From assembly GCF_001956915.1 (NCBI RefSeq), contig NZ_MLJO01000011.1:1-64000 (forward strand): DNA of 64,000 nucleotides, read 5' to 3'. The position numbers and the translations under genes were made by a program. Position 1 is the first letter of the stretch, and every line of letters starts with the position of its first letter. This stretch comes from Intrasporangium flavum (GTDB taxonomy: Bacteria; Actinomycetota; Actinomycetes; Actinomycetales; Dermatophilaceae). A model generated the notes under the pieces. That model was not told the DNA's origin. It saw only the letters and a program-made list of their open reading frames with translations, and did no database searches. Below are positions 7,529-16,265 of the stretch, in pieces.

Positions 7529-9070
7529 ATGCCCTACCTCGACGCGCAGCCGGCCGCAGCGGCTGGTGGTCTCGCCCGCGTGCGGCGCATCCTCACTGCT
7601 GACCGGGCCCGGCGCGAAGGGGTGCCGAACGCTGTCGGCCTCGCTGTCGACGTCGACGCGAACGCTTCCGAGCACCTCGACGCGGTGGCGCGGCTCGAAC
7701 CGGTTGCTCCGGACGGGTTCCGTGATGTGCGGCTCGATGCTGCCGGTGACCGGGTGCTGGCCCAGGTCGAGGCGCTGGAGCGGACCAAGGCACGCCTGGA
7801 GGCGCGGCTGCTGGAGGCCTATGCGGCGCTGCACGCGATCCAGGAGCAGCAGCTGGCCCGGCTGGCCACCGCCGCGCCCGTGCCGGTCTCGACCGAGCGG
7901 GTCGTCGCGGCTGAGATCGCGTGCGCGACCGGGGTCGGGGAGGCCGAGGTGTCCCGCCGGCTCGAGCTGGCCCTGGCGACACGCCGCCACCGGGTCCTGC
8001 GCGACGCGCTGCGCCACGGCCGGGTCAGCCTGTACCGGGCCCTGACCGTCGTCGCCGAGACCCGGCTGCTCCCCGACGAGGTGCTGCCCGACGTGACGGC
8101 CACCGTGCTGGCGCCGGCCCCGGACGGGACCTGCGCCTCGCAGCGGCTGTTCCGGGCCCGGCTGCGCCGCTGTGTGACCGCCGCCGACCATCGCGGCACC
8201 GACGAGCGCCACATCACTGCCATGCGCCGCCGGGGCGTGTTCGGGCGCCTGGTCGAGGACGGGATGGGTGTCATCAGCATCACCGCGACCGCCGAACGCG
8301 TCGTCGGGGTCCTGGACCGCGTCCAGGCCCTGGCCCGCGCGGCCCGCGCCAGCGGCGACGAGCGCACTCTGGACCAGCTGCGCAGCGACCTGCTCACCGA
8401 CCTCGCCCTCTTCGGCACCACGCCCGATGGCCCCACCGCCACCGCGCCGCCGGCCGTGGTGCGCATCGTCGTCCCGTTCGAGGTCGCAGCCGGGGTCTCC
8501 GACGCGGCGTGCGAGCTGCCCGGGCACGGCTGGGTCACCGCCGCCCACGCCCGTCAGATCATGACCGCGCCCGGCTCGACCTGGCAGCGCCTGGCCGTCG
8601 CGGTCGACACCGGCACCGCCCTGCAGCTGTCCACCGACCGGTACACCCCGACCCGCGCCATGGCCGAGCACGTCCGCGCCCTCGACGGGGTCTGCCGCGC
8701 CCCGGGCTGCACCGTCCCCGCCGAGCGCTGCGACCTCGACCACATCACCCCCTGGCCCGCCGGCCCCACCGACGTGGACAACCTGCAGTCCCTGTCCCGC
8801 GGCTGCCACCACCCCAAGACCGCCCGAGCCTGGACCGCCCACCGTCCCGAAGGCCCAGACCACACCAGCCCGAGCGGCGCTGGCCCCGACGGCGTCAGCG
8901 GCGCCGTGCACTGGACCACGCTCGCCGGCCGCGACTACGTCACCTATCCCAGGAACTGGCGCGAAGGCCTCGCCGACCCCGGCGCCGGATCCGGATCGGG
9001 CACGACTCCGCCCAGGGCGGGCCCTCCCGAACCGGAGCTAGCCACGGAACCCGAACCACCACCGTTCTGA
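7529..9070 (+). CDS. DUF222 (13E12 repeat) protein with C-terminal HNH endonuclease domain
   Basis: 513 aa protein of the actinobacterial DUF222-HNH family. The N-terminal two thirds are helical (EALERTKARLEARLLEAYAALHAIQEQQLAR near 75-110, then ATGVGEAEVSRRLELA). The C-terminal HNH motif is visible at about 390-435 as CRAPGC-TV-PAERC-DLDHI-TPW-PAG, then DNLQSLSRGCHHPKT, with zinc-ligand cysteines. ATG 7529 follows GAGAGGAGAG. An SOS box lies just upstream. These genes usually occur in several copies per genome and their role is unsettled, with a nuclease in mobile elements or DNA-damage response the usual proposals. The tail after the HNH is Pro/Glu-rich. Confidence 0.9.
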   Translation: MPYLDAQPAAAAGGLARVRRILTADRARREGVPNAVGLAVDVDANASEHLDAVARLEPVAPDGFRDVRLDAAGDRVLAQVEALERTKARLEARLLEAYAALHAIQEQQLARLATAAPVPVSTERVVAAEIACATGVGEAEVSRRLELALATRRHRVLRDALRHGRVSLYRALTVVAETRLLPDEVLPDVTATVLAPAPDGTCASQRLFRARLRRCVTAADHRGTDERHITAMRRRGVFGRLVEDGMGVISITATAERVVGVLDRVQALARAARASGDERTLDQLRSDLLTDLALFGTTPDGPTATAPPAVVRIVVPFEVAAGVSDAACELPGHGWVTAAHARQIMTAPGSTWQRLAVAVDTGTALQLSTDRYTPTRAMAEHVRALDGVCRAPGCTVPAERCDLDHITPWPAGPTDVDNLQSLSRGCHHPKTARAWTAHRPEGPDHTSPSGAGPDGVSGAVHWTTLAGRDYVTYPRNWREGLADPGAGSGSGTTPPRAGPPEPELATEPEPPPF

Positions 9071-9123
9071 GGGGCGGCCGCCGGGCCCAGTGTGGCGTCG
9101 GCGGTGCGGCCTAGCCTGTGCGC

Positions 9124-9849
9124 ATGCGACGCTTCCTCGACGAGGACCTGTCCGGCGCGGAGTTCCGTGAGTGCGACCTCAGCAGGACCCGCATGGTCGG
9201 CGTGGTGATGCAGGATGCCGAGATCGACGGGCTGGTCACCGGTCTGGTCGTCAACGGGGTCGACGTGATGCCGTACGTCGAGGCCGAGCTCGACCGTCGG
9301 CACCCGGTGCGGCTGCTCATGCGTTCGGACCGGCCCGAGGACCTGCTCGAGGCCTGGCGGCGCCTGCGGGACGACTGGGCCGCGACGGTCGAGCGGGTGC
9401 GCTCGATGCCCGATGGCAGCGAGCACCGCAGCGTCGACGGCGAGTGGTCGACGGTCGAGACCCTGCGGCACCTCGTCTTCGTCCACGACTCGTGGGCCAG
9501 GCGCTGCGTGCTGGGCCGCACCGAGCCGTTCACGTCACTCGGGCTCGGGCCGGCTGACGTCATGGACCGGGAGCCCGAGCTCGACCCTTCGGCCCGCCCG
9601 AGCCTGGACGAGGTTCTCGCGGTGCGGGAGGCGCAGGCGTCGGAGGTGCAGCAGTGGCTGGCCGCGGCGACGCCCGACCTGCTCGAGCGCGTAGCCCCGG
9701 TGCCGGGCGACGACCGGTGGCCCCCGTACGCCCGCGGGCGCACGGTGCGCCGGTGCCTCGGCACCGTGCTGGAGGAGGAGTGGGCCCACCACGGGTTCTG
9801 CGTGCGGGACCTCGACCGGATCTCGCGTCAGGACCCGCCTGCGCCATGA
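9124..9849 (+). CDS. pentapeptide-like start plus DinB-fold protein
   Basis: 241 aa. The N-terminus (about residues 5-45: LSGAEFRECDLSRTRMVGV) has a short pentapeptide-repeat-like stretch, followed by a DinB/MDMPI four-helix region (LLEAWRRLRDDWAATVERV and VDGEWSTVETLRHLVFVHDSWARRC), where His and Asp/Glu residues could bind a metal. The final segment KRTVRRCLGTVLEEEWAHHGF-like pattern supplies a further His. ATG 9124 is chosen over GTG 9118 because TAGCCT sits seven bases upstream, as in other leaderless genes here. The DinB superfamily contains thiol-dependent transferases; no specific reaction can be named. Confidence 0.8.
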   Translation: MRRFLDEDLSGAEFRECDLSRTRMVGVVMQDAEIDGLVTGLVVNGVDVMPYVEAELDRRHPVRLLMRSDRPEDLLEAWRRLRDDWAATVERVRSMPDGSEHRSVDGEWSTVETLRHLVFVHDSWARRCVLGRTEPFTSLGLGPADVMDREPELDPSARPSLDEVLAVREAQASEVQQWLAAATPDLLERVAPVPGDDRWPPYARGRTVRRCLGTVLEEEWAHHGFCVRDLDRISRQDPPAP

Positions 9850-9867
9850 CGCATGACGACGCATGAC

Positions 9868-9902
9868 GACGCGCCCCGGTCCGGTGCGGACGGGGGCGCG
9901 TC
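9868..9902. terminator. strong hairpin terminator between convergent genes
   Basis: GACGCGCCCC (9868-9877) pairs perfectly with GGGGCGCGTC (9893-9902). An inner GTCCG/CGGAC stem closes on a GTG loop, giving a nearly continuous 15-pair hairpin between the stops of two convergent genes. It probably acts in both directions. Confidence 0.7.
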
Positions 9903-9932
9903 AGGGGTCGGCGTGGCGAGGAGGGGGCGGGC

Positions 9933-10097
9933 TCACCAGCGCTGCGGGAAGGCGTCGTGCAGGACGATGCGGGTGTCGAGGTCGACGTCCGCGTCCGCTC
10001 CCATCGGTGCGCGGGGCAGGCCGCGGGTGCGGCGGTGGGCCGGCTCGAGGGCGGCGGCGAGAAGGGCGATCAGGGCGATGACGATGATGATGTCCAT
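9933..10097 (-). CDS. small hydrophobic-N-terminus protein, 54 aa
   Basis: Short ORF of 54 codons divergent from the GlxA-type regulator. It begins MDIIIVIALIALLAAAL, one membrane-spanning or signal-like helix, then a basic linker (HRRTRG) and an acidic end (GADADVDLDTRIVLHDAF). A strong hairpin follows its stop. Third-position GC and the clean divergent layout favour a real gene, but no family is recognised. It could be a membrane-anchored peptide controlled by the adjacent regulator. Confidence 0.5.
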   Translation of the reverse strand: MDIIIVIALIALLAAALEPAHRRTRGLPRAPMGADADVDLDTRIVLHDAFPQRW

Positions 10098-10190
10098 GGC
10101 AGAAAGTCTGCGCTTCTGAAGAAACCGCCACGAGTGGCAGAACTGTCGTCCCTCATTCATTTCCTGCCAGATCCGTGCCAGACTCGTCGG

Positions 10191-11147
10191 ATGCTGCGCA
10201 CCATCGCCGTCGTCGTCCAGGAGCCCGTCGCCGCGTTCGAGCTCGGCGTCCTCTGCGAGGTCTTCGGCATCGACCGCACCGACGACGGCGTGCCCGCCTT
10301 CGACTTCCGGGTCTGCTCCTCGCGCCCCGGTGAGGTCCACCGCACGACGAGCGGCATCGGCGTCGTGCCGACCCACCCACTCGAGGCCGCCCGCGACGCC
10401 GACCTCGTCGCGGTCCCGGCCGGCACCGTCACCGGCCCCTTCGACCCCGCCGTCCTCGACGTGCTCCGCGACGCCGTCGACCGCGACGCCTGGGTCCTTT
10501 CGGTGTGCTCCGGCGCGTTCTCCCTCGCCGCGGCAGGCATCCTCGACGGCCGCGAGGCCGCGACGCACTGGCGCTACGCGTCGAAGCTCGCGGAGGTCTG
10601 TCCCAGCGCCAAGGTCGACCTCGACGTCCTCTACGTGGAGGACGGCCGCGTCATCACGAGCGCCGGCACCGCCGCCGGCATCGACGCGTGCCTCCACCTC
10701 GTGCGCACCGAGCTCGGCTCCGAGGTCGCGACCCGCATCGCCCGCCGGATGGTCGTGCCGCCGCACCGTTCCGGCGGCCAGCGCCAGTACGTCGAGACGC
10801 CCGTGCCCGAGCAGTCGTGCGACTCCCTGCAGGACGTCCTCGACTGGGTGCTCGAGCACCTCGACGAGGAGCACTCGGTGCCCTCGCTCGCGCGTCGCGC
10901 CGCGATGTCCGAGCGCACCTTCGCGCGGCGGTTCGCCGCGGAGGTCGGCACCTCGCCGCACCAGTGGCTCACCGGCCAGCGGGTGCTCCGCGCCCGCTAC
11001 CTGCTCGAGACGACCGACCTCGACGTCGAGCGGATCGCTCGCGAGTGCGGGTTCGGCACCGCGGCGATCCTGCGCCACCACTTCCAGCGGCGCCTCGGCG
11101 TCCCACCGGTGTCCTACCGGCGGACCTTCACCCGCGAGCCGGCCTAG
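10191..11147 (+). CDS. GlxA-family AraC-type transcriptional regulator
   Basis: 318 aa. The N-terminal DJ-1/PfpI-like domain (about 1-180) has the fold's nucleophile region as LSVCSGAFSLAAAGILDGREAATHW, with Cys in the elbow. The C-terminal AraC double helix-turn-helix (about 215-315) reads SVPSLARRAAMSERTFARRFAAEVG and LDVERIARECGFGTAAILRHHFQRRLGVPPVSYRR. These regulators sense small amines or amides in other bacteria; the ligand here is unknown. ATG 10191 fits the start of the PfpI domain. Its stop TAG overlaps the convergent gene's stop. Confidence 0.9.
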   Translation: MLRTIAVVVQEPVAAFELGVLCEVFGIDRTDDGVPAFDFRVCSSRPGEVHRTTSGIGVVPTHPLEAARDADLVAVPAGTVTGPFDPAVLDVLRDAVDRDAWVLSVCSGAFSLAAAGILDGREAATHWRYASKLAEVCPSAKVDLDVLYVEDGRVITSAGTAAGIDACLHLVRTELGSEVATRIARRMVVPPHRSGGQRQYVETPVPEQSCDSLQDVLDWVLEHLDEEHSVPSLARRAAMSERTFARRFAAEVGTSPHQWLTGQRVLRARYLLETTDLDVERIARECGFGTAAILRHHFQRRLGVPPVSYRRTFTREPA

Positions 11148-11728
11148 GCCTCGTCGCGCACCGTCGAGTCCCAGGCCCACTCGGTGAGCCGGGGGCGGTC
11201 GCCGAGGGGGAGTCGCCCGGTGCAGTACAACAGCACCTCGGCCGGGCGACCTGCGGGCGCGTCCGGGAAGAGCCGGGCGATGACCGGCGCGCACAGCTCG
11301 TCGGGCGGCAGCCACCCGACGCCAATGCCCTGTGCGATGTCGTAGCCGTGCACGAGCGTCTCGAGGGCGCCCATCGCGGCGAACCCGTCGGCGTCCGAGA
11401 CGCCGCACGGGTGCCACGCCCGGGCCTCGCGGGGCGCCGCGTCGACGGCCAGCCGCAGCAGGTCGCCGCACATGACGACGACGTCGAGGACCTCGGCGTT
11501 GCTGCCGCGGTCCTCGACGACGGCCTCGACCGGCAGGTAGCCGGCCGCTGGCCGGGCCAGCACCTGCGAGGCGTAGGAGAAGAGGTCGTCGGCGACGTGG
11601 GCCGCGGTGCGCCGGCACGACCACTCGACGTCGCCGGCGGGCACCGACCAGTCGGCGCCCGCGACCGGCGCCAGGGCGCCTCGCAGCTCGTGTGTCGCCG
11701 CTCCGACCAGCTCGCTCATCGATGGCAT
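11144..11728 (-). CDS. maleylpyruvate isomerase/mycothiol-type DinB-fold protein
   Basis: 194 aa. The N-terminal half has the MDMPI pattern: an early W (DWSVPAGDVEWSCRRTAAHVADDL, residues about 26-50), a helical bundle, and a His in ETLVHGYDIAQGIG near 135 that would complete a metal site. The C-terminal part is GRPAEVLLYCTGR. ATG at 11726-11728 is chosen because TACGGT lies six bases upstream, a leaderless -10; an upstream ATG at 11752 has no such context. The family uses mycothiol or a similar thiol in actinobacteria. The substrate is unknown. Confidence 0.75.
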   Translation of the reverse strand: MPSMSELVGAATHELRGALAPVAGADWSVPAGDVEWSCRRTAAHVADDLFSYASQVLARPAAGYLPVEAVVEDRGSNAEVLDVVVMCGDLLRLAVDAAPREARAWHPCGVSDADGFAAMGALETLVHGYDIAQGIGVGWLPPDELCAPVIARLFPDAPAGRPAEVLLYCTGRLPLGDRPRLTEWAWDSTVRDEA

Positions 11729-11767
11729 GTCCTGACCGTAGCCGCAGGTCATGGCTGACCAGCTGGG

Positions 11768-12493
11768 CTATCGCATGGCCACGTCGTCCGACGTGGGTCT
11801 GTCGGAATGGCTGCGCTCGTCGGGCACCGGACGGGTCGACGTGGCCGCCTGGACCAGGAACCTCACAGTGAGGGCCCCCAGCGCTGCGCCGGCCAGATTG
11901 CAGACGACGTCACGGGGCGCGCACACACGAGTCGTGAAGAGGGCTTGGTAGAGCTCGATCGTGACCGAGGCGGCCATGATGTAGCCGAGGATTCGCGTCC
12001 ATGGCAGCCCCATGAGAGCCAGACCGAGGCCGACGGGCGCGAAGAGGAAGGCATTCGGCAACAGGTCTGTGGGGAGGTCGGCCAGGGTGCCTGGCAGCCA
12101 TCGTTGCGCCTCCGCAACGCACGACGTGATGTTGCCAAGGCCCTGAAAGCTCGGATTGTGCCAGCGCTCCGTCAAGCTCACGAATCCGACAAGGAGCAGG
12201 GCAACTGCCTGCCAGCTGACCAGCCGAAGCGGCCAGCGACGACGGCGCAGCACCACGATGACCAGCACCGTCGCCACAAGCAGGACGACGGGCATCACGT
12301 GGTCGTTGCTGGCCAGCCAGCGGTTGACGTTCGCTGGCATGTCCTGCCAGACCGCGATGGCAAGGCCTGCGATGAACAGGCCGACGAGGGTCGTCGTGCG
12401 GTGTGGGCTGAGCGGGTGGAAACTCTGGACCAGCCAGAGTGCCCACCCGCCCCATGCCAGCACGACGACTGCGAGCCACAGGGAAACGCTCAA
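11768..12493 (-). CDS. VanZ-like family membrane protein
   Basis: About 241 aa with at least seven hydrophobic helices. The VanZ-type core is DLLPNAFLFAPVGLGLALMGLPWTRILGY then ASVTIELYQALFTTRVCAPRDVVCNLAGAALG, with the conserved Asp-Asn and Glu positions. The start appears to be TTG at 12491-12493 with a GAAGGA-like site upstream, so the N-terminus is uncertain. Base composition is lower in GC than its neighbours, with more A/T-ending codons, hinting at a horizontally acquired gene. VanZ proteins influence lipoglycopeptide susceptibility in some Gram-positives; the role here is unknown. Confidence 0.78.
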   Translation of the reverse strand: MSVSLWLAVVVLAWGGWALWLVQSFHPLSPHRTTTLVGLFIAGLAIAVWQDMPANVNRWLASNDHVMPVVLLVATVLVIVVLRRRRWPLRLVSWQAVALLLVGFVSLTERWHNPSFQGLGNITSCVAEAQRWLPGTLADLPTDLLPNAFLFAPVGLGLALMGLPWTRILGYIMAASVTIELYQALFTTRVCAPRDVVCNLAGAALGALTVRFLVQAATSTRPVPDERSHSDRPTSDDVAMR

Positions 12494-12838
12494 GAGCTTC
12501 GAGTCCTTCGAGTTGGCTGTACGGGTTGTCGTGGACGACCCCGGACGTACATCCCACCCTTTCGGTGCAGGTGACGATGCGCGCCCGGCACATCTTGCCG
12601 GTCCCGTTGTCGAGATGGTGGTCTTCCCGACGCCTCGGTGTCGCAGCCGGCCTCATGAACCGGGCGGGTCCCGCGTGTGTCCGGTCACGGATGATCCCGG
12701 CGACTGGCCCCGATGGGGCTGTCTTCGGCTGTATGTCCTCATGGCTAGAAGCCCTGATACGAGGGCAGCGTCGGTTCGACAGGACAGTGGCGGTTACTGC
12801 CAGTAGGTTGTCTGCGGTCGACGCGAAGGAGCCTCGCC
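12494..12838. other. 345-base gap without a convincing gene
   Basis: This stretch is lower in GC than its surroundings. It has no ORF with good codon bias on either strand. It lies between the VanZ-like gene and the lipase and presumably contains both upstream regions. I see no tRNA, repeat or clear promoter pair in it. Confidence 0.5.
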
Positions 12839-14110
12839 GTGAGCCGTGCCGCCCGCCTCCTACCGGTCCGCACCACTGCTGCCGTCCTCGTCCTCCTCGG
12901 GGGAGTGACCGGCGGTGCCGCACCGGCCTCGGCCGCGCCCGATGCGACGCCGCCGCCACCCAGCGCGTCCTCCACCGCGGTGGGTGGCGGCTTCTACGAC
13001 CCGCCGGCCACCGTCACCGGGTCTCCCGGAACCGTCATCCGGTCCGAGGCGATGACCTTCTACCTCGACCCCCTGCGGCTCGTGCCCTCGGCGGCCCGCG
13101 CGACGCGCGTCATGTACGTCTCGCGCGACCGCGCCGGGCTCCCCGACGCCGTCACCGGCACCGTGCTCGTGCCGCCCGCGGCGTGGGTCGGCCCGGGCCG
13201 TCGCCCGGTCGTCGGCTACGCCGTGGGCACCCAGGGGCTCGCCGACCGCTGCGCCCCGAGTCGCCAGCTCGCGGCCGGCTCCGAGTACGAGGGCGCCTTC
13301 GTCAGCGGGCTGCTCGCCCGCGGCTACGCGGTCGCCCTCACCGACTACGAGGGCCTCGGCACGCCCGGCACCCACACGTACATGACCCGGGTCTCGCAGG
13401 CCCACGCCGTGCTCGACATGGTCCGCGCGGCGCAGCGCCTTCCGGGCACGGGGCTGCCGACCGACGGGCCGGTGCTCCTCGCCGGCTACAGCCAGGGCGG
13501 CGGCGCCACCGCCGCGGCCGTCGAGCTGGCCCCCGCGTACGCGCCCGAGCTGCGGGTCCGCGGTGCCGTGGCGGGCGCGGTCCCGGCCGACCTCGTCGCG
13601 GTCGCCGACCACCTCGACGGCGGGCTCTACGCCGCCTTCGCCCTCTACGCGGTCGCCGGCCTCGGTGCCGCCTACGACCTGCCCCTCGACGCCTACCTCA
13701 ACCCCCACGGGCGTCAGGTCATCGCCGACGTGGAGGGGGAGTGCGTCGTGGAGTCGGTCGCCGCGCACGCGTTCACCCGCTCCTCCGACCTCACCTCCGA
13801 CGGGCGCACGCTGCACGACCTCGCCCAGGCCGAGCCGTTCCGCACGATCCTCGACGAGCAGCGCCTCGGCCGGATCCGCCCCACCGTCCCCGTGCTCGTG
13901 ACCCACTCGCTCGCCGACGACGTCATCCCCTACGCGGTCGGGCGCGGCCTGGCGCACGACTGGTGCCGTCTCGGCGCGGACGTCGCCTTCTCGGCGAACC
14001 TCACGCCGACCCACGTCGGCGGTGCGGTGCCCTCGTTCGCCAAGGAGTTCGCCTTCCTCGAGGCGCGGGTGGCGGGGCTGCCCCAGCCCTCCGACTGCTG
14101 GTGGCTCTGA
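12839..14110 (+). CDS. secreted lipase (secretory lipase / triacylglycerol lipase family)
   Basis: 423 aa exported alpha/beta hydrolase. A Sec signal peptide (residues 1-33: positive RAARLLPVRT start, LVLLGGVTGG core, APASAA cleavage site) is followed by a Pro/Ser-rich linker. The nucleophile elbow is GYSQGG at about 217-222. The catalytic Asp is probably in VTHSLADDVIPY and the His in LTPTHVGG. The layout matches the LIP secretory lipase family (about 400 residues). GTG 12839 follows GAAGGAG at a good distance. It is convergent with the SDR-TspO gene. It probably hydrolyses extracellular esters or lipids. Confidence 0.88.
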   Translation: MSRAARLLPVRTTAAVLVLLGGVTGGAAPASAAPDATPPPPSASSTAVGGGFYDPPATVTGSPGTVIRSEAMTFYLDPLRLVPSAARATRVMYVSRDRAGLPDAVTGTVLVPPAAWVGPGRRPVVGYAVGTQGLADRCAPSRQLAAGSEYEGAFVSGLLARGYAVALTDYEGLGTPGTHTYMTRVSQAHAVLDMVRAAQRLPGTGLPTDGPVLLAGYSQGGGATAAAVELAPAYAPELRVRGAVAGAVPADLVAVADHLDGGLYAAFALYAVAGLGAAYDLPLDAYLNPHGRQVIADVEGECVVESVAAHAFTRSSDLTSDGRTLHDLAQAEPFRTILDEQRLGRIRPTVPVLVTHSLADDVIPYAVGRGLAHDWCRLGADVAFSANLTPTHVGGAVPSFAKEFAFLEARVAGLPQPSDCWWL

Positions 14111-14120
14111 CGCCGGCGCC

Positions 14121-15524
14121 TCACCGACGCCGGTTGCGCCGGGCGATCGCGGCCGAGAGCACCGTCGCGAACCCGCACCACGCCGCGTACGGGAGCAGGG
14201 CTGCGCCGGCCGGACGCCTGACCTGCGCCGCGCGCCGCGCGAGGTCGAGACCGCTCGCCGTCAGCACCGCCGACTCGAGCGCCGCCAGGCCCGGCCGCCG
14301 GGCCGGCCAGAACACCCAGCTCCACCCGGCGTTGAGCGCGAGGTTGGTGCCGAACGCCTTGAGGAACTGCGACCGCCCTGACGCGTCACCGGCGCGGTCG
14401 AAGGCCGTCAGCGTCGAGGCCGCGCTGGCCGCGACGTCGGCGTAGAGCGCCGTCCACACGAGCGGGAACGCAAGCGGCGGCGGCTGCCACGACGGCTTGT
14501 CCAGCGACCGGTACCACCGGGACTCGGGCTTGGTGGCCACCGACCCGACCACCGCGCAGGCCACGACGGCCGCGCCCGCGACGACGGCGTTGCGCACCGC
14601 CGTGTCGCGGGGCACGGTCCGCATCGCCGACCGCACGGCGTCGTCGAACGGCGTCGGGCCGCCGGGCATCTCGACGTAGCCCTCGAGGTCGCGCTCCTTG
14701 GCCACGACCTCGTGCACGAGGCTGCCGACGAGCGGCTTGGCCAGCCCGGCCGAGATCGGCGTGACGAGCCCGACCCAGTGGCTCGCGAGCCGCGGCGTCA
14801 GCACCGGCACGGTGACGACGACCGGACGCCGGCGCCCCGTGACGTCGGCGAACCGCGCGATCATCTCCCGGTAGGTCAGCACGTCCGGGCCGCCGATGTC
14901 GAAGGTCCGGTTCACCTCGGGCGGAAGGGAACCCGCGCCCGCCAGCAGCGTCACGACGTCGTCGATCGCGATCGGCTGGATCCGGTTGTCGAGCCACTTC
15001 GGGGCGACCATCGCCGGCAGTCGCGTCGTCAGGTAGCGCAGCATGTCGAAGGAGGCCGACCCGTCGCCGATGACGACGGCGGCCTGCAGCACCGCCGTGG
15101 GCACGCGGGAGTCGAGCAGGATCCGGCCCACCTCGACCCGCGAGGCCAGGTGCGGCGAGAGCTCCTCGCCGCCGGGGTGCAGCCCGCCGAGGTAGACGAT
15201 GCGTGAGACCCCCGTGGCCTCCGCGGCCTCCGCGAAGGTCGTCGCGGCGTCGCGGTCGCGCTGCTCGAAGTCGGGCCGGTCGTCCATCGAGTGCACGAGG
15301 TACCAGGCCGCGTCGACACCCTCGAGCGCCGCGCGCATGTCGCGGGCCGAGGACACGTCCCCCTCGGCGACCTCGACGCGTGAGCGCCACGGCCGGTCCT
15401 GCACGGACGAGCGGTGCCGGGTCAGGACGCGGACGGTCCAGCCGGCGTCGAGCAGCCGGGGCACGAGGTGGCCGCCGATGTAGCCGGAGGCGCCGGTGAC
15501 GAGGGCGGTGCGGGGCGTGGACAC
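14121..15524 (-). CDS. NAD(P)-binding SDR/NmrA-like protein fused to a TspO/MBR domain
   Basis: 467 aa two-part protein. Residues about 1-300 are an atypical short-chain dehydrogenase/NmrA-like Rossmann domain (VTGASGYIGGHL at 10-20, YLGGLHPGGEE, and a FDIGGPDVLTYREM segment). Residues about 309-467 are a TspO/MBR membrane domain with five helices and the signature WYRSLDKPSWQPP at 337-349. TspO proteins bind porphyrins and tetrapyrroles and respond to light or oxidative stress in several bacteria. GTG 15524 is chosen because GAGGTG lies just upstream. It ends the light-stress operon, six bases behind the CPBP gene. The fusion makes a tetrapyrrole- or redox-linked membrane sensor or enzyme plausible (inference). 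Confidence 0.87.
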   Translation of the reverse strand: MSTPRTALVTGASGYIGGHLVPRLLDAGWTVRVLTRHRSSVQDRPWRSRVEVAEGDVSSARDMRAALEGVDAAWYLVHSMDDRPDFEQRDRDAATTFAEAAEATGVSRIVYLGGLHPGGEELSPHLASRVEVGRILLDSRVPTAVLQAAVVIGDGSASFDMLRYLTTRLPAMVAPKWLDNRIQPIAIDDVVTLLAGAGSLPPEVNRTFDIGGPDVLTYREMIARFADVTGRRRPVVVTVPVLTPRLASHWVGLVTPISAGLAKPLVGSLVHEVVAKERDLEGYVEMPGGPTPFDDAVRSAMRTVPRDTAVRNAVVAGAAVVACAVVGSVATKPESRWYRSLDKPSWQPPPLAFPLVWTALYADVAASAASTLTAFDRAGDASGRSQFLKAFGTNLALNAGWSWVFWPARRPGLAALESAVLTASGLDLARRAAQVRRPAGAALLPYAAWCGFATVLSAAIARRNRRR

Positions 15525-15529
15525 GGGAA

Positions 15530-16249
15530 TCACCTCGTGAGCGAGAGGGCGGGCGGGAGGAGGACGAGCATCCCCGTGGACCACACGACGTGCGTGATGA
15601 TCGGTCCGAGGAAGCCGCCGGTGACGCGGCGCTGCAGGCCGGTCACGAGGCCGAGCGCGCCGGCGGCGAGCACGAGGAGAGGCACACCGCTGCCGACCGT
15701 GGTCAGGGCGTAGAGCAGCGTCGTCAGGGTCACCTGGTGGCGGGGGAGGGCGGCGTAGAGGGCGCCGCGGAAGTACAGCTCCTCGACGACGCCGTTGACG
15801 AAGGTGATGGCCAGCACCGCCGCGAAGGCGCCGAACCGGGCGTGGTCGAGCAGCTGGTCCACGGGCTCGCGCAGCACCGGGATGCGCGCGACGACGAGCG
15901 CCCCGACGAGGAACACGACGAGCAGCAGCACCCCGAGGACGAGCGACTGGACGATCGGCCGGGCCGTCTCGCCGCGTCGGGTGTGACCCATCCCGGCGTG
16001 CAGCGGCCCCGACACGAGCGCGCCGACGAGCCAGACCGCCGCCAGGGCGAGCGTCGCCACGTAGAAGAGCGGGTCGCCGGGCGTGATCCGCAGCGCCCAC
16101 GCGAGCACGGCGCTGCCGACGACGAACGTCACGGCGGCCACGACCTGCCGGCGACGGAAGACGTCGTCGGGGTCGCGGTGGTCGCGCTCGACCTTCTGGA
16201 TGAGCGCGGCGTTGACGAAGGCGCGCAGCTCGCCCACGGGGCCCCGCAT
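15530..16249 (-). CDS. CPBP-family intramembrane metalloprotease
   Basis: 239 aa, six to eight hydrophobic helices. The CPBP (Abi/Rce1-like) motif EELYFRG lies near residue 165, with a following His in PIITHVVW as the expected zinc ligand. ATG 16247-16249 follows GGAGAGGGACAG. It sits between photolyase and the SDR-TspO fusion in one operon. CPBP proteins process prenylated or hydrophobic membrane substrates in other organisms; the target here is unknown. Confidence 0.85.
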   Translation of the reverse strand: MRGPVGELRAFVNAALIQKVERDHRDPDDVFRRRQVVAAVTFVVGSAVLAWALRITPGDPLFYVATLALAAVWLVGALVSGPLHAGMGHTRRGETARPIVQSLVLGVLLLVVFLVGALVVARIPVLREPVDQLLDHARFGAFAAVLAITFVNGVVEELYFRGALYAALPRHQVTLTTLLYALTTVGSGVPLLVLAAGALGLVTGLQRRVTGGFLGPIITHVVWSTGMLVLLPPALSLTR

Positions 16250-16265
16250 CTGTCCCTCTCCTCGC

